From Methanobacterium sp. UBA176 (GTDB lineage: Archaea; Methanobacteriota; Methanobacteria; Methanobacteriales; Methanobacteriaceae): a DNA stretch of 29,727 nt. Positions 1 through 8,367 of the stretch are shown in pieces; positions within the stretch are counted from its first letter, which is position 1; each line of letters begins with the position of its first letter. The notes under the pieces are model-generated. The model made no database searches. It had not been told where the DNA came from and saw only the letters and a program-made list of their open reading frames with translations. The stretch is from the NCBI GenBank assembly GCA_002505765.1, contig DAVZ01000063.1:1-29727 (forward strand), read 5' to 3'. The translations under genes were made by a program, and so were the position numbers.

Positions 1-1
1 C

Positions 2-877
2 ACAAAACTAAAAAACCCAACCATGTTAGCAGCAGGCATACTGGGAAGCACTGCTTCCTCGCTGAACTGGGCTTCAAGAAGTGGAGCTGGAGCAGTGGTA
101 ACCAAATCATTTAGTTTAAATCCAAATAAAGGTTACAAAAACCCCACAACAGTTGAAGTTACTGGCGGAGTCATAAACGCCATAGGACTATCAAATCCTG
201 GAGTTAATGCATTCATAGATGAACTTAAAAAGATAGAAAACTCCACTACTACAGTTGCCTCCATTTACGGCTCATCAGGGGATGAATTTTCACAGGTTGC
301 CTCCAAAATAGAGGACCATGCTGATATGATTGAATTAAACGTCTCATGTCCCCATGTACAGAAGGGATGTGGGGCTTCAATAGGGGAAAACCCTGAATTA
401 ACAGCCCAGATCGTTAAATCGGTAAAAAATACTGTTAAAATCCCTGTGATAGTAAAATTAACCCCTAATGTCACTGATATTGTTGAAATTGCTTTATCTG
501 CCCAAAAAGCTGGTGGTGATGGTTTAACACTTATTAATTCAGTTGGTCCGGGGATGAGAATCGATATTGAAACTGGAAATCCAATTCTTTCCAATAAATT
601 CGGAGGACTTTCTGGCCCTGCAATAAAGCCCATCGCTCTTCGATGTGTTTATGATGTATATGATGCAGTTAAAATTCCAATTATTGGGGTGGGCGGCATA
701 GCAGATTACAGGGATGCAGTAGAATTCATGTACGCTGGTGCAAAGTGTGTTCAAATTGGAACTGCGATTATGTATAAAGGACTGGAAATTTTTAATGAGA
801 TTAACCATGGGATTAAAAAATTCATGATTGAAAAGGGTTATGTATCAGTTGAGGAAATGGTTGGAATAGCCCATTAA
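2..877 (+). CDS. pyrD: Dihydroorotate dehydrogenase B, catalytic subunit (5' truncated by window edge)
   Basis: Catalyses the oxidation of dihydroorotate to orotate in de novo pyrimidine synthesis, as the FMN-binding TIM-barrel subunit working with PyrK. The frame is open back to base 2 and the codons before the Met at 23 read TKLKNPT, the usual residues just after the PyrD N-terminus, so the true start lies outside the window. The motif NVSCPH has the catalytic-base Cys at residue 109 (counted from the Met at 23). VKLTPN follows near residue 150, and GVGGI plus an IGTA phosphate-binding end lie near the C-terminus, as in class 1B enzymes. pyrK follows 48 bp downstream on the same strand, supporting the NAD-linked heterotetramer type. 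Confidence 0.95.
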   Translation, partial: TKLKNPTMLAAGILGSTASSLNWASRSGAGAVVTKSFSLNPNKGYKNPTTVEVTGGVINAIGLSNPGVNAFIDELKKIENSTTTVASIYGSSGDEFSQVASKIEDHADMIELNVSCPHVQKGCGASIGENPELTAQIVKSVKNTVKIPVIVKLTPNVTDIVEIALSAQKAGGDGLTLINSVGPGMRIDIETGNPILSNKFGGLSGPAIKPIALRCVYDVYDAVKIPIIGVGGIADYRDAVEFMYAGAKCVQIGTAIMYKGLEIFNEINHGIKKFMIEKGYVSVEEMVGIAH

Positions 878-925
878 TAAATGAAAACAATTCTGATAGA
901 AATTTAACTAAAATAGGCCGATAAT

Positions 926-1720
926 ATGCATGTTCCAAAAATTGTAGATATAATAAAAATAATAGAGGAATCAGAAACTGTTAAAACCTTTATTTTTGAT
1001 TTTTGCGCTGATAATATTACTCCAGGGCAGTTTATGATGGTTTGGAACTTCAAAGATGAAAAACCAATGTCTATATCTTTAATTGATGCAAAAAAAAAAG
1101 AAATAGGCATATCCATTAAAAAGGTTGGACCCTTTACTGAAGATGTTCATTCACTTAAAGTGGGGGACAAAGTAGGTTTAAGAGGCCCTTACGGGCATGG
1201 ATTTGAATTAAAAGGTTCAAAAATACTTGCAGTAGGTGGAGGGATTGGTATGGCCCCTGTTGCTGCTTTTGTAGATGATGCGCGAAGTAAAGGTGTTGAT
1301 ATAGACGTTGTAACAGCAGCAACAACAAAGGATGAGCTTTTATTTATGGATAAGTTTAAATCTAAAGATATTCCCCATTATGCATGTACAGACGATGGAA
1401 GTCTTGGATTTTGCGGTTTTGCCACTGAATACGTTGCAGAAATTATTAAAGAGAAGGCTTATGATATGATTGTGACCTGCGGTCCAGAAATAATGATGCG
1501 GGGAATATTTGAAATCGCGAAAAAACATGATATTTCGGCTCAGTTCTCCCTTGAACGCTATATGAAGTGTGGTATAGGTCTTTGCGGCCAGTGCTGTGTA
1601 GATGATATGGGTTGGAGAGTATGTGTAGAAGGCCCTGTATTTTCAATTGAAGAAGTGGAGTTAATTTCCGAATTTGGAGTATACAGGAGAGACGCCTCTG
1701 GAATAAAACATAGAATATAA
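926..1720 (+). CDS. pyrK: Dihydroorotate dehydrogenase electron transfer subunit
   Basis: FAD- and [2Fe-2S]-containing partner of PyrD that passes electrons from dihydroorotate oxidation to NAD. The 264-residue protein has an N-terminal flavin-binding barrel (about 1-95), a nucleotide-binding region with AVGGGIGMAPV at 102-112, and a C-terminal cluster-binding segment with Cys215, Cys220, Cys223 and Cys233 in a CX4CX2CX9C arrangement, plus an extra Cys224. It lies 48 bp after pyrD and is probably co-transcribed with it. The ATG at 926 has only a weak ribosome binding site (AGGCCGAT just upstream), consistent with translation within an operon. Confidence 0.95.
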   Translation: MHVPKIVDIIKIIEESETVKTFIFDFCADNITPGQFMMVWNFKDEKPMSISLIDAKKKEIGISIKKVGPFTEDVHSLKVGDKVGLRGPYGHGFELKGSKILAVGGGIGMAPVAAFVDDARSKGVDIDVVTAATTKDELLFMDKFKSKDIPHYACTDDGSLGFCGFATEYVAEIIKEKAYDMIVTCGPEIMMRGIFEIAKKHDISAQFSLERYMKCGIGLCGQCCVDDMGWRVCVEGPVFSIEEVELISEFGVYRRDASGIKHRI

Positions 1721-1752
1721 TTCCAAATTTTAGCCATTAAAAAGTGATAATA

Positions 1753-2829
1753 ATGATTTATAAATTAAAAGGTACATTGACATCAGCAGTTTTTATTATT
1801 CTGGCCCTGCTTGTTATTTCATTTTTCGTTTTAACTCCAATGCTGAGTATGATTATTCTCGGAACAATATTTGCATATGCAATACGTCCATTATCCCATA
1901 AATTATTACCTTATTTGAAATTTGAAACTATTTCCATTATAATTTCGATGATAATACTAATTCTACCCATAATTGCCATAATAGCATTATCTATTAGCTC
2001 TATTATAGAAATAGCCCCTTCAATAATTGGAGTTGTTAAAAGTTCGAATATTACAAGTATAAACAGTACAACAATTCAACAAAGTTCTATTGTTCATCAA
2101 TATGTCTCTCCAGAATATCAGTCATACTTAACTTCTTTATTTAATGCGCTGAATGCAGTGTTATCTGATATTTTTAGGCGAATTTTAAATTATCTTGTTG
2201 AAACACTGGGATCGGTTCCTTATGTTGCATTTCAACTCTTTATTTTCTTTGCATCAGCTTTTTATTTTGCTAAAGATGGAGATAGTCTCTGGAACTATGT
2301 CAAAAAAGTAATTCCAGATAATCGCAGCCATTTCTTTGAAAGACTTTTTGTGGAGATAGAAAATGTGGTAAAAAGTATCTTCTTTGGACATTTCTTAACA
2401 GCAGTAATAATAGGTTTAATGGCGGCTATTGGTTTCTATATCCTTGGATATCCTTATGCCCTGTTTCTTGGAGTGCTTGCAGGTTTTTTACAGCTTATAC
2501 CTATTATTGGGCCTTGGCCGACTTATACAGTGCTTTTCATATTTGATATACTAACTGGAACCTACCTACGGGCTGTTATTGTCCTTGCATTTGGAGCATT
2601 TTTAAGTGGTATTGATGTCTATATACGGCCTAAAATATCTGGAAAATATGCAGACATTCATCCGCTGATATTCCTGCTTGGATTTTTGTGCGGCCCCCTT
2701 GTTTTTGGTTTAGTAGGGTTTATATTAGGTCCCCTTATTTTAGGGGTTACTTATGCAGCCATAGTTACATATAGAAAAGAATTAAACGATTTAGATATGA
2801 AAAACAATACTAAAAAACAGGATGAATGA
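1753..2829 (+). CDS. AI-2E family transporter (PerM-like permease)
   Basis: Polytopic membrane protein of about 358 residues, matching the usual length of the AI-2E/PerM family. It has N-terminal hydrophobic helices (about 10-40 and 60-90), a variable extracytoplasmic loop (about 95-150), then further helices including GVLAGFLQLIPIIGPWPTY and the family-typical segment VDVYIRPKISGK (here with I for the first V). The substrate is unknown: some members export autoinducer-2, others act as sodium/proton antiporters. A GTG at 1744 is in frame, but GTGAT at 1744-1748 looks like the ribosome binding site for the ATG at 1753, so I prefer that start. It may be the last gene of the pyrD-pyrK run (32 bp gap to pyrK). 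Confidence 0.85.
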   Translation: MIYKLKGTLTSAVFIILALLVISFFVLTPMLSMIILGTIFAYAIRPLSHKLLPYLKFETISIIISMIILILPIIAIIALSISSIIEIAPSIIGVVKSSNITSINSTTIQQSSIVHQYVSPEYQSYLTSLFNALNAVLSDIFRRILNYLVETLGSVPYVAFQLFIFFASAFYFAKDGDSLWNYVKKVIPDNRSHFFERLFVEIENVVKSIFFGHFLTAVIIGLMAAIGFYILGYPYALFLGVLAGFLQLIPIIGPWPTYTVLFIFDILTGTYLRAVIVLAFGAFLSGIDVYIRPKISGKYADIHPLIFLLGFLCGPLVFGLVGFILGPLILGVTYAAIVTYRKELNDLDMKNNTKKQDE

Positions 2830-2854
2830 TTATAATTAAAAATAAAAGAACAAT

Positions 2855-2870
2855 TCCCTGAATTCAGGGA
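2855..2870 (-). terminator. Perfect 16-bp palindrome between convergent genes
   Basis: TCCCTGAATTCAGGGA is a perfect palindrome in the 41 bp between the converging permease gene and the lipoprotein gene, touching the lipoprotein stop codon. Read on minus it is followed by a T-rich stretch (2832-2850), the usual composition of an archaeal termination region, so it most likely marks the 3' end of the minus transcript. The hairpin itself is not a proven archaeal terminator requirement. Confidence 0.45.
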
Positions 2871-3332
2871 TTATACCAGTTTTATCTGGATGGAATTAGA
2901 TGTTACACTGTATTCAGAGCCTTTAGTACTGTTAAACATAACTTTAAAGCCCCCAATGAAGAATGGACTGGAAACTGTTGCATTAGGGCCAAAATCCTGC
3001 TGAACCTCTGCATCTGTAGGTATATATAATTGACTGGCGTATGTCTTGGTTTCACCTGGTTTTAAATTGCCAAGAATTTGCTCAACTCCCTGGCTGATAA
3101 TCCTTACATCAGTTACGTTTTCAGAACCTTTATTGGAAACCTCATATTGAATGGTCACATTCATGCCCTTTTTAGCTGTTTCAGGACCTTTTTGAACTGC
3201 AACTATATCAATTGGTTTGGTGGTGTTTGTTGTGTTCTGCACAGTATTATTTGGTTGTGTTTGATTATTCTGTTCCTGGGTACAGCCCGATGTAAAAACT
3301 ACGAATGCAAGAACAGAAATTATAAATATCAT
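2871..3332 (-). CDS. Small secreted lipoprotein with CARDB-like domain
   Basis: Probable membrane-anchored lipoprotein of about 153 residues. The N-terminus is a hydrophobic signal peptide ending in a lipobox (FTSGC, Cys at residue 17), followed by an N/Q/T-rich linker and one beta-sandwich-like domain. Phrases such as NVTDVRIISQGVEQ and NLKPGETKTY resemble CARDB/DUF11-type cell-surface domains. The listed ATG start gives a signal peptide without a basic n-region. An in-frame ACG at 3348-3350, six codons upstream, would add T/M-D-K-K-L-G. It sits 5 nt after a strong GGGAGGGAT site (3355-3363) and directly after an in-frame TAA, so the original or actual start may be there (2871..3350). Function is unknown beyond surface location. 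Confidence 0.75.
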   Translation of the reverse strand: MIFIISVLAFVVFTSGCTQEQNNQTQPNNTVQNTTNTTKPIDIVAVQKGPETAKKGMNVTIQYEVSNKGSENVTDVRIISQGVEQILGNLKPGETKTYASQLYIPTDAEVQQDFGPNATVSSPFFIGGFKVMFNSTKGSEYSVTSNSIQIKLV

Positions 3333-3392
3333 CCCTAATTTTTTATCCGTTTAAATCCCTCCCATAAACTCTAATTAGGAATTATACAATGG

Positions 3393-3403
3393 AATATATA
3401 AAA
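3393..3403 (-). promoter_or_regulatory. TATA box for the lipoprotein gene
   Basis: On minus, TTTTATATATT lies about 45-50 bp upstream of the possible ACG start and about 30 bp upstream of the GGGAGGG site. This spacing fits an archaeal TATA box with transcription starting near 3368-3372 and a short leader that carries the ribosome binding site. Confidence 0.5.
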
Positions 3404-3463
3404 TGATCCTAAATACATATGAAAACTCAAATTATGATTTCTTTATAAAGTAAGTTTAAATTT

Positions 3464-4221
3464 TTATTTTTTATGTTTTCCATAAAGGATATCACCAATT
3501 TTTAAATCACTTCTAGAAATTTGAATTGAAAAATAGATTGTGATTATCCCTGAAAAAGCAGTAGCAATAGGCCAATCATCTATTGGAATTTGGCGATTGA
3601 AGTAAGTTAGGGTAATCCATGATAATAGTATAATCCATGTAATGTTATTAGGAATCCCATAGCTTTAGCATAATTCCATGAAACATTAACTTTTTTATCT
3701 TGATGATAATATCCATAAATAAAAGCCATTAGCCCCAAAGTGATTCCATATAAAAATATTGGAGCATAATAAGTTATTAACCCAACTAAACCACCAATTA
3801 TTGTAATTACTCCGACAGATAGCATTATTAGTTTTGTCTTATCTTTTAACATGCGGATTTTTGGTTTCCCGCTATTTTCAGGAGATTTAAGGTATTTTTT
3901 ACGGATTTGGTTAACTAAAAACAATGTAATCCCTAATGTACCCATTAAAAAAATGTAAAAATCTAATTTAACATAAAATGGAATATAATAAAAAATATAA
4001 ACTAAAATAAGCCACTGAACAATATTAACACCTAATGCAGCCACCAAATAGCTTATTGAAACTTTAATTTTTTTATCTTCAGCATAAAATCCGAATATAA
4101 TTGCCATAATCCCAAAGGTAATACCAAATAGGTATAATGGAGAATTAAACTCAAAATAACATGCTAAAAATAACAGTATCACTGCAATCCCAATTAACAT
4201 TATCAATTTTTTATTATTCAT
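3464..4221 (-). pseudogene. Internally duplicated multi-pass membrane protein, frameshifted near its 3' end
   Basis: The intact frame runs from the ATG at 4221 to a stop at 3607 (204 residues). It has two homologous halves: SPLYLFGITFGIMAIIFGFY with EDKK in the first, and APIFLYGITLGLMAFIYGYY with QDKK in the second. After the second ALG/AMG-like motif the frame ends quickly, but the next frame continues IPNNITWIILLSWITL and on to KHKK-stop at 3464, matching the first half (VNIVQWLILVYIFYY). Adding one G to the GGG at 3656-3658 (minus) restores a protein of about 252 residues. A one-base deletion or sequencing error therefore broke it. No function is recognised; it is hydrophobic with about four to six helices per full protein. 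A GGATGTGA site precedes the start. Confidence 0.65.
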
Positions 4222-4305
4222 ATTAATTTCACATCCTTTAATTTGTTCAAATAAAGGGTTATAGAGGATCGAATCTACTAAAAACGATGCTATCGCTATA
4301 TCATT

Positions 4306-5319
4306 CTAACCCTCTATTCCAAATATACCTTGTGTAATAAGCCATCCGCCTTCCACCATAAGTGTTTCTCCAACAACATGTCCTCCTAAAATAGTTATTC
4401 CAACGCCTCCAGCAAACATTCCAGCTCCTAAAATAATTTTCTTATCTCTTGGACTCAAATATGAATTTGTTACAGGAACATAATCTGGATTTCTATATTT
4501 ATCCATTTCTGAGCTATTATATGTACGAATTACGGAGCTATTGTAAGCAGCATTTACTTTTACGGGTTTTATTTTTGAAGTCCTTGCGGGTGTTTGCGTT
4601 GGAACTTTAACAGTGTATTTAATTCTTTTTAAGTACCCTTTTTTTATAATGCCATGTTGTCTTCCAATATCCGCTTTTAACATATACTTTTACCAGGTGG
4701 AGTTCATAATGTCCGCGGATATATATAGAAATAGGACCCCAATGTGCCCAGTGACCTGGAACCCAGACCCAGTAAGTTTTAGGAACGTAATAAGTGTAGC
4801 TAACCCATTTTTTAGTTGAATACCAGTATCCAGGCACCCAAACCCACTTATATTTCACTGTATAAGCCATTGCTTTAATATCTTGCATTTCTGTATCATT
4901 CAACTCAGTACCATTCACCTCAATAGTGCCATTAGCAACGATAAGCACATATCCAGTTAAATCAGTTGTATTTATTATAAAGAGTTCATTGAACCTGGTA
5001 ATATTCATTTCAATGTACCAATGTTTGGATCTGTTAAGTAAACTGTTTCGTTGGTTATGCTTCTTATAATGTTGTAGTGATAGTTTCCATTGATTTTCAG
5101 GACTACGATGTAGTTGGCTTGGAGTTGTTCTGTTCTTAGTCTGTATCCTTTGGCATTTAAACCTTTGTTTATGGCTGCTTGTTTTAAGCCAAGCATTGTG
5201 GTTCCTGTTTCTGTTGTATTGGCCAGAGTTGCAAGTTCTACTTCAGTGGCATTTACTCCGAGATTTTTCATGACTGTGGCCAGTGCTGCAGGTCCGCAAT
5301 TGAAGATATTACTAGACAT
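4306..5319 (-). pseudogene. C39-peptidase-like surface protein with W/Y-rich region, broken by two frameshifts
   Basis: Three overlapping frames join into one protein. Segment 1 (5319-5005) is a C39-type cysteine peptidase domain with NCGPAALATV (Cys8), His81 in GNYHYN and Asp97 in DPN, the expected catalytic triad. Segment 2 (to 4619) continues as IEMNITRFNELF and becomes rich in VWVPGYW/VWVPGHW repeats. Segment 3 (to 4306) continues as KGYLKRIKYTVKVPTQTP and ends in a glycine-rich hydrophobic tail (ILGAGMFAGGVGITILGG). The breaks lie at 5015-5016 (one base missing) and in a seven-A run (minus) at 4639-4645 (one base extra). C39 domains occur in methanobacterial cell-surface proteins; a role in the pseudomurein wall is only inferred. 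No signal peptide or clear start is visible, so the 5' end may also be lost. Confidence 0.7.
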
Positions 5320-5520
5320 TACTCCTGTTGAGCCTATAAAATGGATTTTTATTTAAATATTCATTAATTGAATCTGCAAATTTCATTTATTTTGCCCATA
5401 ACTTAGTATGTTTTCTCCAAAGTCACTGGCTAATTCTGTTTGAGGGGTCATTAAAACAGAAATTATCATTGTATCAAGGGGTGAAACACAATCCCTAACT
5501 ATACCAGTTACGGGAAACAT
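5320..5520 (-). pseudogene. Possible coding remnant upstream of the C39 fragment
   Basis: On minus an ATG at 5520 overlaps the stop codon of the upstream DUF5518-like gene (TAATG) and opens 45 codons ending in a TGA at 5383-5385. A second short frame starts at 5386 (MKFADSINEYLNKNPFYR) and reaches the C39 fragment at 5312. The wording looks coding, and the two pieces join with one frame change. Together they may be the decayed 5' part of the C39 gene or an unrelated fragment. I do not recognise the protein. Confidence 0.3.
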
Positions 5521-5906
5521 TATCGATTAATTGAATTCATCTTATTTGTCCAAAGTTTTTTTATTAGAGATCCGACAAGTCCACCTACAGTTCCAAAAAA
5601 TGAAAAGATAACTGCCATTCCAAAGAAGAAAAGTATCAACTGCAAAGGTGATGAGATATCAATATTGCTTGTATGTAGAACTATAATATATACAAGATAA
5701 AATAAAATTCCCAGCATTAATCCACCTATCAATCCTGCAATAAATCCATTTATAGCCCCATTTTTAAATCCATTATTCACAAGATATCCCACAACAATCC
5801 CTGAAGCTAAAGTACCCCATATAAGATCAAAACCAATTAAGAATTGTAAAATACCGAATACCACGACCAAAACTGCCCCAATAATATTAAATCTCCAATT
5901 AATCAT
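5520..5906 (-). CDS. DUF5518-like small membrane protein, copy 1
   Basis: 128-residue protein with four predicted membrane helices and the hallmark segment GYLVNNGFKNGAINGFIAGLIGG (residues about 40-62), typical of small DUF5518-type proteins that are numerous in Methanobacterium. The function is unknown. The start ATG at 5906 follows TCATCTCC on plus (GGAGATGA on minus, 5914-5921) with 7-nt spacing. It is a paralogue of the next gene upstream (5973-6323), sharing MINW at the N-terminus, the same ribosome binding site and the GGLVGSLI/GGIIGSLI ending, so the pair is a tandem duplication. The C-terminus is basic. Confidence 0.7.
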   Translation of the reverse strand: MINWRFNIIGAVLVVVFGILQFLIGFDLIWGTLASGIVVGYLVNNGFKNGAINGFIAGLIGGLMLGILFYLVYIIVLHTSNIDISSPLQLILFFFGMAVIFSFFGTVGGLVGSLIKKLWTNKMNSINR

Positions 5907-5972
5907 TCCTTTTTCATCTCCATGGTCTAATAAAAAATCAAAGATGCTGTGTCCATCTCCTGAATGAATAAA

Positions 5973-6323
5973 TTATATTTTATCCCTTATTAGGGACCCA
6001 ATGATTCCACCTATAGCACCTAAAATTGCTGAAAAAGCCGCAGTGAAAAGTGCATAGATGAAAATGTAATATACTACATTGGGAAACGGTGGTAGATTAA
6101 AATCAATTGTGATATAGACGATAATTCCTAGTATGAATCCACCTATCAATCCTGCGATAATTCCATTTTTAGCTCCATTTTTATATCCGTTGTTTACAAG
6201 ATATCCCACAATTAACCCTGCAATAAAAATACCTAAAATAGTACCAGATTCAAACATTCGTAAAACCATTCCAAGTACCACAACCAAAACTGCCCCAATA
6301 ATACTACATTTCCAATTTATCAT
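5973..6323 (-). CDS. DUF5518-like small membrane protein, copy 2
   Basis: About 116 residues beginning MINWKCSIIGAVLVVV, with four predicted membrane helices and the signature GYLVNNGYKNGAKNGIIAGL. An ATG at 6350 is in frame, but GGAGATGA at 6331-6338 sits 7 nt before the ATG at 6323, exactly as in the downstream paralogue, so 6323 is chosen. The function is unknown. It is transcribed toward copy 1 with a gap of about 66 bp and is probably in the same unit. Confidence 0.7.
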   Translation of the reverse strand: MINWKCSIIGAVLVVVLGMVLRMFESGTILGIFIAGLIVGYLVNNGYKNGAKNGIIAGLIGGFILGIIVYITIDFNLPPFPNVVYYIFIYALFTAAFSAILGAIGGIIGSLIRDKI

Positions 6324-6460
6324 CTCATCTTCATCTCCATAATTTTGCAAAAATGTTTTTTTTATCGTAGCTTAAAAAAACAGCCTCTGAATCAATAAGG
6401 TTTAATAACCATATTATTTCCTCCGTAAATAAGCGTATTTCCATCAATTAGGTACTTAAA

Positions 6461-6894
6461 TTACCAATTAGCATACCAACCTTCAGTAAGCTTAGCCCAT
6501 CCATGATCCATCTCTTTCATCCCAATACTCGCCCTAAATTCCCTTTCTTTAGCTGAATCCGTATTGGCAGCCATTTCATAAGTCCAAAAGCCCATTGCCA
6601 CTTCCCCCACACCTTCAATAAAACTAGATGGCTTATTCCAATTAAAATGTTTTTCAGGGGCGCGTATGAACTTTCCATTTGCATTTATAACATATTTAGT
6701 GGTATTAACCGCGTGTGCAGCGTTTACTTTTACAGGTTTTATTTTTGTTGTTTTTGCTGGTGTTGGTACATAACCTTGTATGCGATTTTTTTCCAGTAAC
6801 CCGGTTTATAATGCCATGTTGTAAGGTGGAATCTCTTAGTTTTCTTGATCCATTTCACTCTTGGTTCGTAGTGTCCTGGTATCCACATAGGCAT
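6461..6894 (-). pseudogene. Second, truncated and frameshifted copy of the W/Y-rich surface protein
   Basis: Reading minus from 6894, the frame gives MPMWIPGHYEPRVKW then TTWHYKPGYWKK. After a one-base frame change at about 6772-6774 it continues YVPTPAKTTKIKPVKVNAA and runs to a stop at 6461 (ending LTEGWYANW). The middle matches the broken C39 protein at 4306-5319 (WKTTWHYKK, VPTQTPARTSKIKPVKVNAA), so it is a paralogue. The N-terminal peptidase part is missing, and the truncation point coincides with the left arm of a hairpin at 6894-6914. The C-terminal about 100 residues differ from the first copy. Confidence 0.6.
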
Positions 6895-6914
6895 TCAAAA
6901 TCATAGATTTTGAA
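6894..6914. repeat. 9-3-9 hairpin at pseudogene junction
   Basis: Perfect inverted repeat: arm TTCAAAATC, loop ATA, arm GATTTTGAA. It lies exactly where homology to the W/Y-rich pseudogene ends and the plus-strand fragment begins. It belongs to the hairpin family described under findings. Confidence 0.7.
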
Positions 6915-7213
6915 AGACCCACACAATATACTAGAAACCCAAAAATACCAAGAACAACCAGTTGCAATGAAATTATTATCTACAAACCCTACCAGATGAA
7001 TTAAAAAGAAAATTCAAAACACCAAACGGAATAGCTAACTATCTACAATTACAGATGGAAAACTGGACCAGGGAAACACATAAAAAATATCAACATGTGA
7101 AAATCTCTGATTTTCACTGTGAAAAATCGAAGATTTTTCAACACCCAATAACTTTACAGACTCAAAAAATATATTCTTTAAAAGAATCTTATTTAATACT
7201 TACAGCTATTTAA
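6907..7213 (+). pseudogene. Unrecognised coding fragment, frameshifted, between hairpins
   Basis: Plus-strand reading gives ILKDPHNILETQKYQEQPVA then MKLL. After one extra T near 6979 it continues LQTLPDELKRKFKTPNGIA and NYLQLQMENWTRETHKKYQ. The composition (charged, helical, with codon use like real genes) suggests the decayed end of a protein gene. I do not recognise the family. No start codon precedes it. After KKYQHV the frame runs through two hairpins (7097-7140) and into the hjc stop region, so the last about 38 codons are probably not genuine coding sequence. Confidence 0.4.
7097..7140. repeat. Two adjacent hairpins, 3-nt loops
   Basis: First: arm GTGAAAATC, loop TCT, arm GATTTTCAC (7097-7117). 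Second: arm TGAAAAATC, loop GAA, arm GATTTTTCA (7120-7140). Both are perfect 9-bp stems. They close the right side of the unrecognised plus-strand fragment. Confidence 0.7.
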
Positions 7214-7616
7214 ATTTAACCTGTATGTCCTTCCTGATTAATTCATCAAATTCAATGCCCTTTGAAAATGCCAGATCCACATCAACCTTATAATTATCTC
7301 CCCTTGTCTTTATAAGGTCACTGACATGCAAAAATCGCCAATTTTTATTTTTAAATTTAGCACCGAGATAAGGTTCTGCACCAAAAATGTTTGAAAATTC
7401 AATTAATCCAACGATTTTATCAGAATTGATATAGATATAATCTGCAGAAGTTGATTTAACTTCAATTGCAAGATAAACCTTCCCATTACCTGCAATAATA
7501 TCAGGCAAAGGTTTTTTTGTAGCTCCCCCTGAAGCAGGTGCTCTCATTGCTGCACAATCAGCATTCCAAAGCATTTTAACCAGTTCTCTTTCTACACGTG
7601 ACCCCTTTTTATTCAT
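7206..7616 (-). CDS. hjc: Archaeal Holliday junction resolvase Hjc
   Basis: Structure-specific endonuclease that cuts four-way DNA junctions during recombinational repair. The 136-residue length is typical. The nuclease-fold motif is complete: KGSRVERE with Glu9, RAPASGG, then PD at 38-39 and the EVK catalytic pair (Glu52, Lys54). The start ATG at 7616 lacks a strong ribosome binding site. A TATA-like ATTTATATAG on minus near 7681-7690 lies about 65 bp upstream. It is surrounded by fragments and hairpins but appears intact. Confidence 0.93.
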   Translation of the reverse strand: MNKKGSRVERELVKMLWNADCAAMRAPASGGATKKPLPDIIAGNGKVYLAIEVKSTSADYIYINSDKIVGLIEFSNIFGAEPYLGAKFKNKNWRFLHVSDLIKTRGDNYKVDVDLAFSKGIEFDELIRKDIQVKFK

Positions 7617-7758
7617 ACAAATCGGCTCTGAAATACAATTTAAACTAATGTTTAAAAATTAATATAACTTAAATTTAAGACTATATAAATATTTGACAAA
7701 AATAGACCAAAATAAACTTGAAATGGTAATTAAAATTCATTTGTTGAATAAATTCAAA

Positions 7759-8061
7759 TTAAATTTCATAATATTCCATATTAGATGCAATAAAAGTCCC
7801 ATTTTTACCGGGGGCCTTTAACCATTCTATTTTAGCATTTTTAGCCACTAAATTTTTATCTAAAAAAATAATATCCACAGTAATTCCAGATTTGCTGTAT
7901 TGTGGATCGTTAGTTACGAACCGTGAAAATGAACCTCTATAACAGTATCTATTTTTTAAAAACCATTGTATCAGGCTAACTCCATCCATATAACCGATAT
8001 ATTTACCTTCAAACAAAACATCGCACTTGGGTGAACTGCATGTTTTTTCCATCTTGATCAT
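7759..8061 (-). CDS. Hypothetical small protein
   Basis: About 100 residues beginning MIKMEKTCSSPKCDVLFEGK. An upstream TTG at 8079 is in frame, but GGTGG at about 8068-8072 is 6 nt before the ATG at 8061, which I prefer. It has a CX4C pair near the N-terminus, a basic aromatic stretch (FLKNRYCYRGSFSRF) and a beta-rich C-terminal half, and no signal peptide or membrane segment. I recognise no family. It stands alone between hjc and the tRNA operon. Confidence 0.55.
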   Translation of the reverse strand: MIKMEKTCSSPKCDVLFEGKYIGYMDGVSLIQWFLKNRYCYRGSFSRFVTNDPQYSKSGITVDIIFLDKNLVAKNAKIEWLKAPGKNGTFIASNMEYYEI

Positions 8062-8163
8062 ATTGATCCACCATATCAAAAATTAATCAATAGAATAATA
8101 TGAAAATCATGGCTAAAATGTTTGTGTTTACTATTAAATTATTGTATAAGTAATCAGATTAAA

Positions 8164-8240
<77 letters not shown>

Positions 8241-8267
8241 ATATTAATGAATACAATGGCGGATTAA

Positions 8268-8351
<84 letters not shown>

Positions 8352-8367
8352 CAGCATGAGTATTAAC

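Noticed and set aside
4613..4819. 68-codon plus-strand ORF
   Set aside because: Antisense to the conserved VWVPGHW-type region of the C39 pseudogene.
6715..6906. 63-codon plus-strand ORF over the second W/Y-rich copy
   Set aside because: It is a shadow of the minus-strand pseudogene, which matches the C39 protein region.
6907..7213. Insertion sequence or transposase remnant
   Set aside because: No recognisable transposase motif, terminal inverted repeat pair of the same sequence, or target-site duplication was seen; left as an unrecognised fragment.
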